39,616 nt of DNA, taken from contig SICM01000019.1 of assembly GCA_009694805.1 (NCBI GenBank), positions 1-39,616 of the forward strand, read 5' to 3'. The notes below the pieces were generated by a model that saw only the letters and a list, made by a program, of their open reading frames with translations, did no database searches and had not been told where the DNA came from. The position numbers were made by a program, and so were the translations under genes. Below, in pieces: positions 39,539 to 39,616 of this stretch (position 1 is the first letter of the stretch; the number at the start of each line of letters is the position of its first letter). The DNA comes from Candidatus Latescibacterota bacterium (lineage in GTDB: Bacteria > Latescibacterota > UBA2968 > SICM01).

Positions 39539-39616
39539 ACCCCTGATTTCTGGCGTTTTGCAGTTTGGACGCTTCGCTCAAGTTGCTCGAAACTGCCAGA
39601 CAGGGGGGTTTTAAAA
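39470..39616. mobile_element. Probable left end of an inserted element (truncated by window edge)
   Basis: The HARE-HTH frame loses homology at about 39470. The new sequence begins AGAAGCTGTTTTAAAACTCGG, and GTTTTAAAA recurs at the last nine bases of the window. No frame or paired inverted repeat can be read in the 147 bases left, so element type is unknown. The call rests mainly on the broken gene. Confidence 0.35.

Overview
This GC-rich window (roughly 60-65 % by eye) is almost wholly coding and looks like chromosomal accessory DNA of an uncultured, free-living Gram-negative bacterium. A Wzi-like outer-membrane barrel, dockerin-type EF-hand repeats joined to a YVTN propeller, PmoA-like (DUF6807), PhyH, TolB-like and OPT-like proteins and cobalamin-dependent MetH together recall FCB-group or related lineages (Latescibacterota, Poribacteria, Planctomycetota-like). 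That placement is inference only; there is no rRNA or other marker gene. No tRNA, rRNA, CRISPR array, B12 or SAM riboswitch was recognised. Both ends carry mobile-element scars: an IS3-family right end next to a DUF2442 remnant at the left, and a HARE-HTH gene cut off in mid-domain at the right.

Layout. From 337 to about 29,800 every gene is on the minus strand: an amidohydrolase, metH, a 219-bp MITE, hyuB-hyuA, a TolB-like lipoprotein, a small CxxC protein coupled to a dockerin/YVTN protein, a GGDEF protein with a destroyed active-site motif, a SpoU methyltransferase, a pentapeptide protein, two small membrane proteins, an alginate-lyase-like protein, a gamma-carbonic-anhydrase-like protein with no zinc ligands, a cupin-MFS pair, an OPT-like transporter, rpiB-phyH, a broken cheB, a 1582-residue M28-like/FtsX fusion and a DUF6807 protein. 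A divergent promoter region near 30,000 leads into plus-strand genes: a trypsin-like protease, a frameshifted SUMF1 protein and a Wzi-like barrel. A PilZ gene follows on the minus strand, then a plus-strand sugar-acid cluster: tartrate/D-malate-type dehydrogenase, uronate-dehydrogenase-like SDR, MFS exporter, amidohydrolase-like protein and VOC protein.

How they fit. Several genes suggest catabolism of uronates, sugar acids and amide or hydantoin compounds. Others suggest envelope work (Wzi, lipoprotein protease, FtsX giant). Many proteins keep a fold but lack catalytic residues.

The most striking feature is a family of short intergenic elements. Each is made of about 3-5 imperfect tandem 7-mers, usually followed after a short spacer by the same 7-mers inverted. 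More than ten copies occur, nearly each with its own 7-mer. In two adjacent genes such an array encodes the signal peptide, and in a third it encodes an internal loop.
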